From an uncultured Arachnia sp. (lineage in GTDB: Bacteria; Actinomycetota; Actinomycetes; Propionibacteriales; Propionibacteriaceae), in NCBI GenBank assembly GCA_947499145.1, contig CANMNB010000005.1:248001-312000 (forward strand): a DNA stretch of 64,000 nt, written 5' to 3'. The notes beneath the pieces are model-generated. The model ran no database searches and was not told where the DNA came from. It was given only the letters and a program-made list of their open reading frames with translations. This document shows, in pieces, positions 41,499 through 50,118 of this stretch. Each line of letters opens with the position of its first letter. Within the stretch, counting starts at the first letter, position 1. Position numbers and translations under genes: made by a program.

Positions 41499-42301
41499 GA
41501 CATCCGCTCCTCGTCGCTCACCTCGGCGGAGGGCTGCGCGGGTTGTGTGGGCTTGGCGGCCTCCTCGGGGGCGTCGATCTGGGCGCGGGCGGCTGGGCCG
41601 CCCGTCAGCTGCGCCTTCATGGCCGCGAGCTCGTTCTCAACGGACGAGTCGGACGCCAGTGCATCCAGCTCGCGGGTGATGTCGTCCTTGACGGTGCCCG
41701 TCGGGTCCTCCAGTGCACCGGAGGCGAGCAGCTCGTCGACGGCGGAGGCCCGGGCCTGGAGCTGGAGCGTCTTGTCCTCCGCCCGCTGGATGGCGAGGCC
41801 GACGTCGCCCATCTCCTCGGAGATCCCGGAGAATGCCTCGTTGATGCGGGTCTGAGCCTCGGCGGCGGAGTAGGTGGCCTTGATCGTCTCCTTGCGGGTT
41901 CGGAAGGCATCCACCTTGGCCTGGAGCCGGGAACTGGCTCGCACCAGCTTCTCCTCCTCGGCCTGCAGGGCCGCGTGCTGCGTCTGGAGATCGGCCAGCT
42001 GGGTCTGGAGTCCCGCCTTGCGGGTGAGCGCCTCGCGCGCCAGGTCCTCGCGGTTGCTCTCGAGCGCACGCTGTGCGGCGCTCTGGAGCCGGTCGATCTC
42101 GCCGTTCATCTTCTGGGCCTGCAGTTCAACGCGCTTCCGGCTGGTGGCGACATCGGCCACCCCCCGACGCACCTTCTGGAGCAGGTCCAGCTGGCGCTGG
42201 TATGAGTAGTCCAGGGTCTCCCGTGGATCTTCGTACTTGTCGAGCGTCTTGGTCGCCTTGGTCTTGAACATCAGGGCGATGCGCTCAAAGATGCCTGCCA
42301 C
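41495..42301 (-). CDS. pspA: PspA/IM30 (ESCRT-III-like) membrane maintenance protein
   Basis: A 268-residue almost wholly helical protein. The amphipathic N-terminal helix (AGIFERIALMFKTKATK) should bind membrane; the following coiled coil shows the family pattern DPRETLDYSYQRQLDLLQKVR and long QL/EEK heptads to about residue 200. The C-terminus is disordered and Pro/Ala/Glu-rich. PspA protects the membrane under stress by forming polymers. GTG 42301 follows GGAAGGA six bases upstream. It heads the pspA-pspAA-glycerate kinase operon. Confidence 0.9.
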   Translation of the reverse strand: MAGIFERIALMFKTKATKTLDKYEDPRETLDYSYQRQLDLLQKVRRGVADVATSRKRVELQAQKMNGEIDRLQSAAQRALESNREDLAREALTRKAGLQTQLADLQTQHAALQAEEEKLVRASSRLQAKVDAFRTRKETIKATYSAAEAQTRINEAFSGISEEMGDVGLAIQRAEDKTLQLQARASAVDELLASGALEDPTGTVKDDITRELDALASDSSVENELAAMKAQLTGGPAARAQIDAPEEAAKPTQPAQPSAEVSDEERMS

Positions 42302-42425
42302 GAATAGTCCTTCCCCACTACATGGATGCGTGCCATCCCACCGTACCCGTTCCGACGCCCAGGCGGACCCCTGTTCTTCCCCGGGATGACCCTGATGGCC
42401 CGGCATCCCCCGTCGCCCGCCCAAC

Positions 42426-42475
42426 GAAAATCGATCAGTGGTCGATTCTCCCCCGTCCGCCCCCGAAAATGCACC
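42426..42475. repeat. BIME-like element, truncated copy 2 (one palindrome)
   Basis: The 25-nt palindrome at 42426-42450 matches the other copies, followed by CCCCCGTCCGC and CCCGA-AA similarity to about 42475. The second palindrome is missing. Confidence 0.75.
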
Positions 42476-42539
42476 ACCGACCATCCGGTTCCGCCACCTG
42501 TGGGCGGAGCCGCCCTCTCTTCTCATGGAGGAGGCCAGC

Positions 42540-42545
42540 TAGACT
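42540..42545 (+). promoter_or_regulatory. -10 element of DUF3043 gene
   Basis: TAGACT; the leader would be about 32 nt and carries GAAGGA (42572-42577) before GTG 42584. Confidence 0.5.
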
Positions 42546-42583
42546 CCCACTGCACACTGCCGACGACCGACGAAGGACCACAC

Positions 42584-43246
42584 GTGGGACTGTTCCGCCC
42601 CTACCAGCGTGACGACTCCCCCCGGGAAACCGGGACCGGGGAGAGCAAGCGCATCGGATCTCTCACCCCTCGGGCCCCGCAGCCGGAGGCCGAGCCCCCC
42701 GCGACCGCGGCGTCCTCACCCGCTCGGCCGGCTGAGCGCACCGTCGTCCAGCGGACCCCCCAGAAGAAGGAGACCCCGACGCGAACGCGCCGTCAGGCCG
42801 AGGCGGAACGCATGGAGCGACTCCACCCGTCACTGAGTCCGAAGCAACAGCGTCGCGCCGACCGGGACGCCCGGGCAAAGGCACGCATGGACACTTGGGA
42901 CCGCGTGGAGGCCATGCCGGAACGCACGCTGGCCCGCGACTACGTCGACACCCGCTGGACCATCAACGAGTTCATGCTGCCCGCGATGATCCTGGTGATG
43001 GCCGGAGTGATGTTCACGGTGACCGACCCGCTGCTCAGCTCGTCGATCGCGCTCGGGCTCTGGGTGCTGCTGGCGATGGCCCTCATCAACACGATCATCA
43101 TGTGGCGCGGCTTCAAGAAGGTGTTGGCCACACGGCTTCCGAACGCCAACACCCGGGGCCTGCTGATGTACATGTTCAACCGGTCCCTCATGATCCGGCG
43201 GTTCCGCCGGCCGGCTCCGAGGATCGAGCGCGGAGCGTCGGTATGA
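42584..43246 (+). CDS. DUF3043-family membrane protein
   Basis: A 220-residue protein with a long charged Pro/Arg-rich cytoplasmic N-terminus (residues 1-110), the conserved segment RTRRQAEAERMERLHPSLSPKQ, and two adjacent membrane helices (about 128-148 and 150-172: FMLPAMILVMAGVMFTVTDP; SSIALGLWVLLAMALINTII). This matches the actinobacterial DUF3043 group; function unknown. It starts at GTG 42584 after GAAGGA. ATGA overlap with the next small gene. Confidence 0.85.
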   Translation: MGLFRPYQRDDSPRETGTGESKRIGSLTPRAPQPEAEPPATAASSPARPAERTVVQRTPQKKETPTRTRRQAEAERMERLHPSLSPKQQRRADRDARAKARMDTWDRVEAMPERTLARDYVDTRWTINEFMLPAMILVMAGVMFTVTDPLLSSSIALGLWVLLAMALINTIIMWRGFKKVLATRLPNANTRGLLMYMFNRSLMIRRFRRPAPRIERGASV

Positions 43247-43449
43247 GCTACGTCTGGAGGCCCGTGAGCGGGTCCTACGACGATGCGGCCCTCGAGAAGG
43301 CCGGGCTGGCCCCGCGCTTCGACGACCAGTCGCAGGCCGAGGAATGGCTTGGCCTCTACTTCTCCGACTTGCAGCGGAACGGGGTGGCGGAGGTCAGCCT
43401 CTACGAGGAGGACCGTCTGGTCTACGGTCCGATGTCCCTGGAGGCGTAG
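43243..43449 (+). CDS. 68-residue conserved-looking small protein
   Basis: A short acidic soluble protein (MSYVWRPVSGSYDDAALEK start) with helix-strand character and GLYFSDLQRNGVAEVSLYEE near the end. Its ATG overlaps the DUF3043 stop by four bases, so the two are co-translated. I do not recognise a family, although the pattern of a small protein with LYFSDLQRxGVxEVxLYE is reminiscent of short actinobacterial proteins next to DUF3043. Its last 56 bases overlap a convergent frame. Confidence 0.65.
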   Translation: MSYVWRPVSGSYDDAALEKAGLAPRFDDQSQAEEWLGLYFSDLQRNGVAEVSLYEEDRLVYGPMSLEA

Positions 43450-43729
43450 GACCCCACACCCCCCGCGCCACGGCGGCACCGAACCCGGCGGCGGCGAGAC
43501 CGAGGACCACGACCACCGGTGCAGATCCACGTGCGGTGGCCACCCGCTGCTCATAGCTCTCAGTGCGCGACGTCTCCTCGTCGGTGTAACTCGAGTAGTG
43601 GCACACGTCGCCCGGCACCATTACCTCACCGCGGCATGTCGCCGTCGGAGCGACCCAGGACAGCACACCCCAGAGCGCCACGAGCAGGCCCCCGACGATG
43701 AAGGCCCACTGGAACGCGCGTCTGGTCAC
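43394..43729 (-). CDS. Small membrane protein with two helices
   Basis: A 111-residue protein with two hydrophobic helices (AFIVGGLLVALWGVLSWVAP near residues 8-27; SAPVVVVLGLAAAGFGAAVA near 70-92) around an extracytoplasmic loop with two cysteines (CRGEVMVPGDVCHY) that could form a disulfide. TACGGT six bases before GTG 43729 supports a leaderless start. The C-terminus overlaps the small forward gene by 56 bases, which lowers confidence. No family recognised. Confidence 0.55.
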   Translation of the reverse strand: MTRRAFQWAFIVGGLLVALWGVLSWVAPTATCRGEVMVPGDVCHYSSYTDEETSRTESYEQRVATARGSAPVVVVLGLAAAGFGAAVARGVWGPTPPGTSDRRPDGPPRRG

Positions 43730-43735
43730 CGCGTC

Positions 43736-43741
43736 ACCGTA
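43736..43741 (-). promoter_or_regulatory. -10 element, leaderless start of small membrane protein
   Basis: TACGGT on the minus strand, six bases before GTG 43729. Confidence 0.5.
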
Positions 43742-43782
43742 GCGCCTGACGCGCAGCGACCCAAGCACGAACGGCCCCCCGG

Positions 43783-43788
43783 TAGGGT
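43783..43788 (+). promoter_or_regulatory. -10 element, leaderless start of pepA
   Basis: TAGGGT, seven bases before GTG 43796. Confidence 0.6.
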
Positions 43789-43795
43789 GAGGCTC

Positions 43796-45289
43796 GTGAC
43801 ACGATCCATTCCGAACCTGACCCTCGTGAAGACCATCGGCAAGGCCACCGACATCCTGGTACTCGGCCTCACCGAGGCCGGCGGCAGCCCGGCGCTGGTG
43901 GGAGCCTCACCCGAACTGGACCGCGGTCGACGCGACGCCGCATCCGGCGTGCTGGCGACGGCGCTGGGGATGGGAGCGACGAGCGAACTGGAGTGCGTCG
44001 TCGTGCTGCCGGCCGCCGACCTGCGGGTGGTCGTCGTCGGGCTGGGAGACGCGGACGTGACACCCGAGCGCGTCCGGCGCGCCGTCGGGGCGGCACTGCG
44101 GAAGGTCTCCGCGCTCCCGAACGTGTCCGGCCTGACCGTGGGAGTCTCGATGGAGCTCGCCGATCCCGAGTTGGTCCGTGCGGCCGGCGAGGGCGCGCTC
44201 CTCGGCTGCTACGTCCCCCAGAAGCACTCCCGCACCACCGCCGAGCCCACGGTGGCCGCCATCGAGGTGGTCGGTGGTGGCCGGGCCGACCTGAAGTCGG
44301 CCCTTGAGGCCGCACGCGCCGTCGGCGAGGCCGTCTGCCTCGCCCGCGACTGGGTGAACCTCCCGGGCAACCTGCTGCAGCCGCCCGTGTTCGCCGAGCA
44401 GGCACGCACCGCGGTGCGCAGCGAACGGATCACCGTCGAGGTGCTCGACGAGAAGGCCCTGGAGAAGGGGGGCTACGGCGGCATCCTCGCCGTCGGCGGT
44501 GGCTCCGACGCCCCGCCGCGACTGGTCCGGCTGGAGTACGCCCCTCGGGGTGCGTCCACCCACCTGGCCCTCGTCGGCAAGGGCATCACGTTCGACACCG
44601 GAGGCCTCGACATCAAGCCCGCCGGCCAGATGGCCGGGATGAAGTACGACATGTCCGGAGCGGCGGCCGTCATCAGCGCCGTTCGGGCGATCGCGCAGCT
44701 GGGCCTGAAGGTTCGCGTCACCGCCTACGCGGCGATGGCGGAGAACATGCCGTCGGGCAGCGCCTACCGCTCGGGTGACGTGCTCACGATGTTCGACGGC
44801 CAGACCGTGGAGAACTACAACACCGACGCCGAGGGCCGGCTTGTCATGGCCGATGCCATCGCGCGCGCGGGACAGGACAAGCCGGCGCTCATCGTCGACG
44901 TCGCCACGCTCACCGGCGCCTGCATGGTGGCGTTGGGCATGCGCACCGGCGGACTGATGGCCAGCGACGACGCCACGGCGGACCAGGTGCTCGACGCCGC
45001 GGAGTCCGCCGGCGAGGCGTTCTGGCAGCTCCCGGTGACCGAGGACATCCGACAGCAGCTGAAGTCCGACATCGCCGACATGCGCTCCGGCGGGAAGAAC
45101 CGCTACGGCGGCGCCCTGGCCGCGGCCGCTTTCCTGCAGCGGTTCGTGCCCGACGGCGTCGCGTGGGCCCATCTCGACATCGCCGGCCCCGCCAACAATG
45201 AGGACCAGGCCTACGGGTACACGCCGAAGGGCGGCACCGGTGTCGCGGTGCGGACCCTGGTGGAACTGGCGAGGCAGCTGTCGGTCTGA
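43796..45289 (+). CDS. pepA: Leucyl aminopeptidase (M17)
   Basis: A 497-residue cytosolic dizinc aminopeptidase. The N-terminal macro-like domain (1-170) precedes the catalytic domain with VGKGITFDTGGLDIKP, the signature NTDAEGRL and the metal ligands in KYDMSGAAAV. It removes N-terminal residues from peptides. GTG 43796 is chosen because a -10 lies seven bases upstream, and because a longer frame reads antisense to the small membrane gene. In mycobacteria pepB holds the same place upstream of sucB. Confidence 0.93.
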   Translation: MTRSIPNLTLVKTIGKATDILVLGLTEAGGSPALVGASPELDRGRRDAASGVLATALGMGATSELECVVVLPAADLRVVVVGLGDADVTPERVRRAVGAALRKVSALPNVSGLTVGVSMELADPELVRAAGEGALLGCYVPQKHSRTTAEPTVAAIEVVGGGRADLKSALEAARAVGEAVCLARDWVNLPGNLLQPPVFAEQARTAVRSERITVEVLDEKALEKGGYGGILAVGGGSDAPPRLVRLEYAPRGASTHLALVGKGITFDTGGLDIKPAGQMAGMKYDMSGAAAVISAVRAIAQLGLKVRVTAYAAMAENMPSGSAYRSGDVLTMFDGQTVENYNTDAEGRLVMADAIARAGQDKPALIVDVATLTGACMVALGMRTGGLMASDDATADQVLDAAESAGEAFWQLPVTEDIRQQLKSDIADMRSGGKNRYGGALAAAAFLQRFVPDGVAWAHLDIAGPANNEDQAYGYTPKGGTGVAVRTLVELARQLSV

Positions 45290-45334
45290 GCCGCTCCGGC
45301 CCTCACGGGTGCCACATCCACACCCCAACAGGGC

Positions 45335-45340
45335 TAGTCT
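45335..45340 (+). promoter_or_regulatory. -10 element of sucB
   Basis: TAGTCT; leader about 36 nt with GAAGGAG before ATG 45383. Confidence 0.5.
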
Positions 45341-45382
45341 TGGGAAGCGAATACTGGATGGTCAGCGAAGGAGCCCATTGAC

Positions 45383-47269
45383 ATGTCAACCGAAGTCACA
45401 CTCCCGGCCCTGGGCGAGTCCGTCACCGAAGGCACGATCAGTCGATGGCTCAAGGCTGTGGGCGACACCGTCGAGGTTGACGAACCATTGCTCGAGGTCT
45501 CAACGGACAAGGTGGACACTGAGATCCCCTCGCCGGTAGCGGGCGTCCTGCTCGAGATCCGGTTCGAGGAGGACGACGTCGCACAGGTGGGCGAGGTGCT
45601 CGCGATCGTGGGCGATGCTGACGAGGCCCCGGGCGACACCCCCGCGGACGAACCGGCCGAGGAGGCTGCCACCGAGGAGGCCGACGAGCCCGCCGAGACC
45701 GAGGAGCCCGCTGAGACCGAGGACGAGACCCCGGACGTGGCGGACGAGGAGGACATCCCCGAGGACCAGCCGGAGGTCGACGAGGGACCCGCGGTGAGCT
45801 CCGCCGACACGACCGAGGTCACGCTGCCCGCACTGGGCGAGTCCGTCACCGAGGGCACCGTGAGTCGCTGGCTCAAGGACGTCGGCGACATCGTCGAGGC
45901 CGACGAGCCGCTTCTCGAGGTGTCCACGGACAAGGTGGACACCGAGATCCCCTCCCCCACGGCCGGCACCCTGCTGGAGATCATGGTGAAGGAGGACGAG
46001 GTCGCCGAGGTCGGCGCCGTGCTCGCCGTGATCGGGGACGCCTCCGCGCAGGACGTCGCCGAGGGCCAGCCGGTCAAGGACGAGGTCGCCGAGGAGTCCA
46101 CACCCGAGCCGAAGCAGAAGAAGACGGAGGCCACGGACCAGGCTCCCGCTCCCTCCAGCGAGGTGGACGAAGCGAAGGCCGAGGAGGCCGAGCCCGAGAA
46201 GGACGAGGACAAGGCCCCCGCTCCCGAGAAGCCCAAGCAGGAGAAGCCGCAGCACTCCGAGAAGGTCCAGGCCGCCGTCGCACGGCGCGCCATGGAGAAC
46301 GACTCCGACGCCACCTACGTGACCCCGCTGGTGCGCAAGCTCGCCAAGGAGCACGGTGTCGACCTCGCGTCCGTCACCGGCACCGGCGTGGGCGGCCGCA
46401 TCCGGAAGCAGGACGTGCTCGCTGCGGCGGAGGAGGCCAAGAAGGCCGCCGCCACACCTACGGAGGCTCCGCAGGACAAGCCGGCAGCAGCCGCGTCGGG
46501 CGCTGCGGAGAAGAAGCCTGCCGCCCCGGTCGACAACGCCCAGCAGCTCCGTGGCACCACGGAGAAGCTCAGCCGGATGCGCAAGACCATCGCGGCGCGC
46601 ATGGTCGAGTCGCTGGAGGTCGCGGCGCAGCTCACTGCCACGGTCGAGGTCGACCTCACCGCCATCAGCCGCATCAGGGCCGCGGCCAAGGACGATTTCA
46701 AGAAGCGCGAGGGCGCCTCACTGTCCTACCTGCCGTTCATCACCGCCGCTACGGTGGAGGCCCTCAAGGCCTTCCCGCTGCTCGGCGCGACGATCGACAC
46801 CCAGGCCGGCACCGTCACCTACAGCGATGGTGAGCACATCGGCATCGCGGTGGACACCGAGCGCGGCCTCATGGTGCCCGTGGTCAAGGACGCCGGTGAC
46901 CTCAACGTCACGGGCCTGGCCCGGAAGATCGGGGACCTCGCCAAGCGGACCCGCGACGGCAAGGTCGGACCGGACGAGCTCTCGGGCGGATCCTTCACGA
47001 TCACCAACTACGGGTCGGCGGGCACGCTCTTCGACACGCCCATCATCAACATCCCGCAAGTAGCCATCCTCGGCACCGGGGCGCTCGTGAAGCGACCAGT
47101 CGTCGTCACCGATGAGTTCGGCGCGGACAGCATCGCGGTGCGGGACATGATGTACCTGTCGCTCAGCTACGACCACCGCCTCATCGACGGCGCGGTTGCA
47201 GCCCGATTCCTCAGCACGGTCAAGGCGCGGCTGGAGGAGGGCGACTTCGGGGCCGAGTTCGGTCTCTGA
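45383..47269 (+). CDS. sucB: Dihydrolipoyl acyltransferase E2 component (2-oxoglutarate dehydrogenase type)
   Basis: A 628-residue E2 with two N-terminal lipoyl domains; the lipoylated lysines are Lys43 and Lys184, both within STDKVDTEIPSP. Acidic Glu/Ala/Pro linkers follow each. A peripheral subunit-binding domain (TPLVRKLAKEHGVDLASVTG near residue 315) and the catalytic domain with SYDHRLIDGA near the C-terminus complete it. It may serve both pyruvate and oxoglutarate dehydrogenases, as in mycobacteria. ATG 45383 follows AGGAG. LipB and LipA, which supply the cofactor, are encoded just downstream. Confidence 0.93.
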   Translation: MSTEVTLPALGESVTEGTISRWLKAVGDTVEVDEPLLEVSTDKVDTEIPSPVAGVLLEIRFEEDDVAQVGEVLAIVGDADEAPGDTPADEPAEEAATEEADEPAETEEPAETEDETPDVADEEDIPEDQPEVDEGPAVSSADTTEVTLPALGESVTEGTVSRWLKDVGDIVEADEPLLEVSTDKVDTEIPSPTAGTLLEIMVKEDEVAEVGAVLAVIGDASAQDVAEGQPVKDEVAEESTPEPKQKKTEATDQAPAPSSEVDEAKAEEAEPEKDEDKAPAPEKPKQEKPQHSEKVQAAVARRAMENDSDATYVTPLVRKLAKEHGVDLASVTGTGVGGRIRKQDVLAAAEEAKKAAATPTEAPQDKPAAAASGAAEKKPAAPVDNAQQLRGTTEKLSRMRKTIAARMVESLEVAAQLTATVEVDLTAISRIRAAAKDDFKKREGASLSYLPFITAATVEALKAFPLLGATIDTQAGTVTYSDGEHIGIAVDTERGLMVPVVKDAGDLNVTGLARKIGDLAKRTRDGKVGPDELSGGSFTITNYGSAGTLFDTPIINIPQVAILGTGALVKRPVVVTDEFGADSIAVRDMMYLSLSYDHRLIDGAVAARFLSTVKARLEEGDFGAEFGL

Positions 47270-47281
47270 TCCCTGCCTGAC

Positions 47282-47323
47282 CATCGAGGGCCGGACCCGC
47301 ACACCGCGGGCCGGCCCTCGATG
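47282..47323. terminator. Bidirectional hairpin between sucB and rarD
   Basis: CATCGAGGGCCGG (47282-47294) pairs with CCGGCCCTCGATG (47311-47323), with CCCGC/GCGGG inside; it separates two convergent stops. Confidence 0.78.
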
Positions 47324-47327
47324 CGTG

Positions 47328-48221
47328 TCAGTGGGCGGCCATCGCGGCTCGACGCCGGGAGCCGTACTGGCCGATGGCGCTCGCCGCGAAGATCGCGACG
47401 GCCAGCCAGACCAGGAGGAACCCGAGCCAGCGCTCCGGCGGCATGGGTTCATCGAACACCAGCCAACCCAGCAGGAACTGCCCGATGGGCGCGATGTACT
47501 GGATCATCCCCAGCGTCACCAGACGCATCTCCTTCGCGCCGGCGGCGAACAGCAGCAGCGGCACGAGCGTCACGGGCCCGGAGAGGTACACGAGCCAGCC
47601 GTACGGCTCGACCGGGCTCACCGTCGACAGGCCGGACAACTGCAGCCACGCGAGGTAGGCGAGCGCCACCGGCGCCACGGCAGCGGTCTCGACCGCCAGG
47701 CCCGGCAGCGGGGCGACGGTGGCGCCGAGCTGCTTCTTCAGGAGGCCGTAGATCCCGAAGGTCGTGGCGACGCCGAGCGCGATCCACGGGACCTCGCCGT
47801 ATCCCAGGACCAGCACGACGACGGCAACGGCCCCGATCCCGAACGCGAGCCATTGCACCCGGCTGAGGGACTCCCGCAGGACCAGGACCCCCAAGGCAGC
47901 CGCCACCAAGGGGTTGATGAAGTACCCGAGGGCGGCGTCGAGGGTCTTGTCGGTCACGACGCCGACGACGTAGATGCTCCAGTTCGCAGCGACCAGGAAT
48001 CCGGCGAGCGCCAGCAGCCGTCGGCTCCGGCGGTCACGGATGACGGACCGGGCACTGCGCCACCGCCCGAGGCCCCACAGGAGCAGCAGGGCGAGAAGCA
48101 GGGAGCACACCACCCGATAGGCCACCACCTCCAGCGCACCACTGCGCTCGACGAGCTTGAAGTAGAGCGGGAACAGCGCCCACAGGACGTAGGCCGCCAC
48201 ACCGGAGATCGTTCCTCGCAC
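47328..48221 (-). CDS. rarD: RarD/EamA-family transporter
   Basis: A 297-residue membrane protein with about ten helices and the RarD start VRGTISGVAAYVLWALFPLY. The RarD subgroup of EamA transporters includes proteins linked to chloramphenicol sensitivity; the natural substrate is unknown. The start is placed at GTG 48221, with GATGAT six bases upstream as a weak leaderless -10; an extension to 48284 would run into lipB. It is convergent with sucB and divergent from lipB (52 bp). Confidence 0.87.
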   Translation of the reverse strand: MRGTISGVAAYVLWALFPLYFKLVERSGALEVVAYRVVCSLLLALLLLWGLGRWRSARSVIRDRRSRRLLALAGFLVAANWSIYVVGVVTDKTLDAALGYFINPLVAAALGVLVLRESLSRVQWLAFGIGAVAVVVLVLGYGEVPWIALGVATTFGIYGLLKKQLGATVAPLPGLAVETAAVAPVALAYLAWLQLSGLSTVSPVEPYGWLVYLSGPVTLVPLLLFAAGAKEMRLVTLGMIQYIAPIGQFLLGWLVFDEPMPPERWLGFLLVWLAVAIFAASAIGQYGSRRRAAMAAH

Positions 48222-48260
48222 AGCGCGATCATCCCACCCCGCCGCAGTTGTGGCGATGTG

Positions 48261-48265
48261 GGAGG
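48261..48265 (+). promoter_or_regulatory. Ribosome binding site that decides the lipB start
   Basis: GGAGG, eight bases before GTG 48274; the ATG codons at 48250 and 48256 lie upstream of it and are therefore unlikely starts. Confidence 0.6.
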
Positions 48266-48273
48266 ATCGGGAC

Positions 48274-48921
48274 GTGGCGATCACCTTCGAGTACCGGGGA
48301 CTGTCCGAGCCGCGCAGCCTCAGCGAGTACGTGGAGACCTGGGACTATCAACGTCGAGTGCACCAGGAAGTCGCTGACGCCACCCGCCCCGGACACGTCG
48401 TGTTCGTCGAGCACCCGCCCGTCTACACGGCCGGCCGCCGCACCGAGCCGCACGAGCGCCCCTTCAACGGGACCCCCGTCGTCGACGTCGACCGTGGCGG
48501 GAAGATCACCTACCACGGGCCCGGCCAACTCGTCGGCTACCCGATCGTCCGGCTTCCCGACGGCGCGGGCGTCGTCGACCACGTCCGCTCGATCGAGCGC
48601 GCCGTCATCGCGCTGCTCGAGGAGTACGGTCTGCACCCCCGCCGAGTGGAGGGCCGCACCGGGGTCTGGTTCGCCGCCGACGGCGAGCGTCCTGAGCGCA
48701 AGGTGTGCGCCATCGGCGTGCGCGTGGCCCGGCGGACAGCGATGCACGGCTTCGCGCTCAACGTCCTGCCGAGCACGGCCTGGTTCGCCAACATCGTCCC
48801 GTGTGGCATCGCGGACGCGGGAGTGACGTCGCTGGCCGAGGAGATTCCCGGCCGGGACTGGGACGTCGCCTCCGTCGCCCACGACCTCCAGCCCCACCTC
48901 GCCCGTGAGCTGGACGCCTGA
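48274..48921 (+). CDS. lipB: Octanoyl-[acyl-carrier-protein] transferase
   Basis: A 215-residue enzyme that moves octanoate from acyl carrier protein to lipoyl domains. Motifs: HPPVYTAGRR, GGKITYHGPGQLVGYP, the catalytic Lys in ERKVCAIGV and the catalytic Cys in NIVPCGIAD. GTG 48274 is chosen for its GGAGG and because the conserved domain begins directly. It supplies LipA downstream, though a BIME-like repeat and a separate promoter lie between the two genes. Confidence 0.94.
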   Translation: MAITFEYRGLSEPRSLSEYVETWDYQRRVHQEVADATRPGHVVFVEHPPVYTAGRRTEPHERPFNGTPVVDVDRGGKITYHGPGQLVGYPIVRLPDGAGVVDHVRSIERAVIALLEEYGLHPRRVEGRTGVWFAADGERPERKVCAIGVRVARRTAMHGFALNVLPSTAWFANIVPCGIADAGVTSLAEEIPGRDWDVASVAHDLQPHLARELDA

Positions 48922-48937
48922 CTCCCGGCCCCCTGAC

Positions 48938-49052
48938 GAAACTCGATCAGTGGTCGATTTTCCCCCGTCCGCTCCCGAGAAGTGAACACTGACCCCTGCT
49001 TTCTGCCGGCTCCGACCCAGAACAGGGGAAGATCGACCACTGATCGATTTTC
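48938..49052. repeat. BIME-like element, copy 3 (two inverted 25-nt palindromes)
   Basis: Palindromes at 48938-48962 and 49028-49052 face each other around 65 nt. The whole 115 bp aligns with the reverse complement of 4861-4977. It lies between lipB and lipA, where the first palindrome (hairpin followed by T-rich arm) could also stop lipB transcription. Confidence 0.85.
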
Positions 49053-49166
49053 CACCGCGACGCGGTGCAGGAGCGACGTCGCCCCTGCGGCACCGCGACC
49101 CCGGAGGGGCTCGTGAGCAGGCGCCCACGACTCCGCCGCGACAAGGCTCGCGCCGTGGCCACCCGG

Positions 49167-49172
49167 TAGGGT
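49167..49172 (+). promoter_or_regulatory. -10 element, leaderless start of lipA
   Basis: TAGGGT, seven bases before GTG 49180. Confidence 0.6.
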
Positions 49173-49179
49173 GGAAGCT

Positions 49180-50109
49180 GTGACTGTGAAGCCGGAGGGC
49201 CGCCGACTGCTGCGTGTCGAGGCCAAGAACGCCCAGACGCCCATCGAGCGCAAGCCCGCATGGATCCGCACCACGGCAAAGATGGGCCCCAACTTCCAGG
49301 ACATCTCCGCCATCGTCGGCGACGGTGACCTCCACACCGTCTGCCAGGAGGCCGGCTGCCCCAACATCTACGAGTGCTGGGAAGACCGGGAGTCCACCTT
49401 CCTCATCGGCGGTGACCAGTGCACCCGGCGCTGCGACTTCTGCCAGATCACCTCCGCCAAGCCCGAGGGCTACGACCCCTCGGAGCCACTGCGCGTGGCG
49501 TCGTCGGTGAAGAAGATGGGGCTGCGCTACGCCACGGTCACGGGGGTCTGCCGCGACGACCTCCCGGACGAGGGCGCCTGGCTCTACGCCGAGACGATCC
49601 GCCAGATCCACGCGGTCAACCCCGGGGTCGGCGTGGAGATGCTGGCCCCGGACTTCAGCGGACGCCGCGAATTGCTCCAGCAACTCTTCGACGCCACACC
49701 GGAGGTCTTCGCCCACAATGTCGAGACCGTCCCCCGCATCTTCAAGCGCATCCGGCCGGGATTCCGCTACGACCGGTCGCTGGAGGTGCTCCGCTGGTCC
49801 CGCGACGAGGGCCTGGTCACGAAGTCGAACCTCATCCTCGGCATGGGCGAGACCCGGGAGGAGATCTCGGAGGCGCTGCGCGACCTGCACGACGCCGGGG
49901 CCGAGCTCATCACGATCACCCAGTACCTGCGCCCCAACGCCACGCTGCACCCGATCGACCGCTGGGTCACGCCCGAGGAGTTCGACGAGCTCGCGGAGGA
50001 GGCGCGCGAGATCGGATACTCTGGCGTGTTGTCCGGACCGCTGGTGCGCTCGTCGTACCGGGCAGGCCGGCTGTACCGCACCGCGATGGATGCCCGAGTC
50101 GGGACCTAG
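49180..50109 (+). CDS. lipA: Lipoyl synthase (radical SAM)
   Basis: A 309-residue radical SAM enzyme inserting sulfur into octanoyl-lipoyl domains. The auxiliary cluster motif is [12 protein letters not shown], the radical SAM motif is CTRRCDFC, and the C-terminal RSSYRAG carries the Ser ligand of the auxiliary cluster. Start GTG 49180 is chosen because a -10 lies seven bases upstream; the GTG at 49171 lies within that hexamer. DUF4191 gene follows after nine bases, as in mycobacteria. Confidence 0.95.
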   Translation: MTVKPEGRRLLRVEAKNAQTPIERKPAWIRTTAKMGPNFQDISAIVGDGDLHTVCQEAGCPNIYECWEDRESTFLIGGDQCTRRCDFCQITSAKPEGYDPSEPLRVASSVKKMGLRYATVTGVCRDDLPDEGAWLYAETIRQIHAVNPGVGVEMLAPDFSGRRELLQQLFDATPEVFAHNVETVPRIFKRIRPGFRYDRSLEVLRWSRDEGLVTKSNLILGMGETREEISEALRDLHDAGAELITITQYLRPNATLHPIDRWVTPEEFDELAEEAREIGYSGVLSGPLVRSSYRAGRLYRTAMDARVGT

Positions 50110-50118
50110 GAGAAGTTG

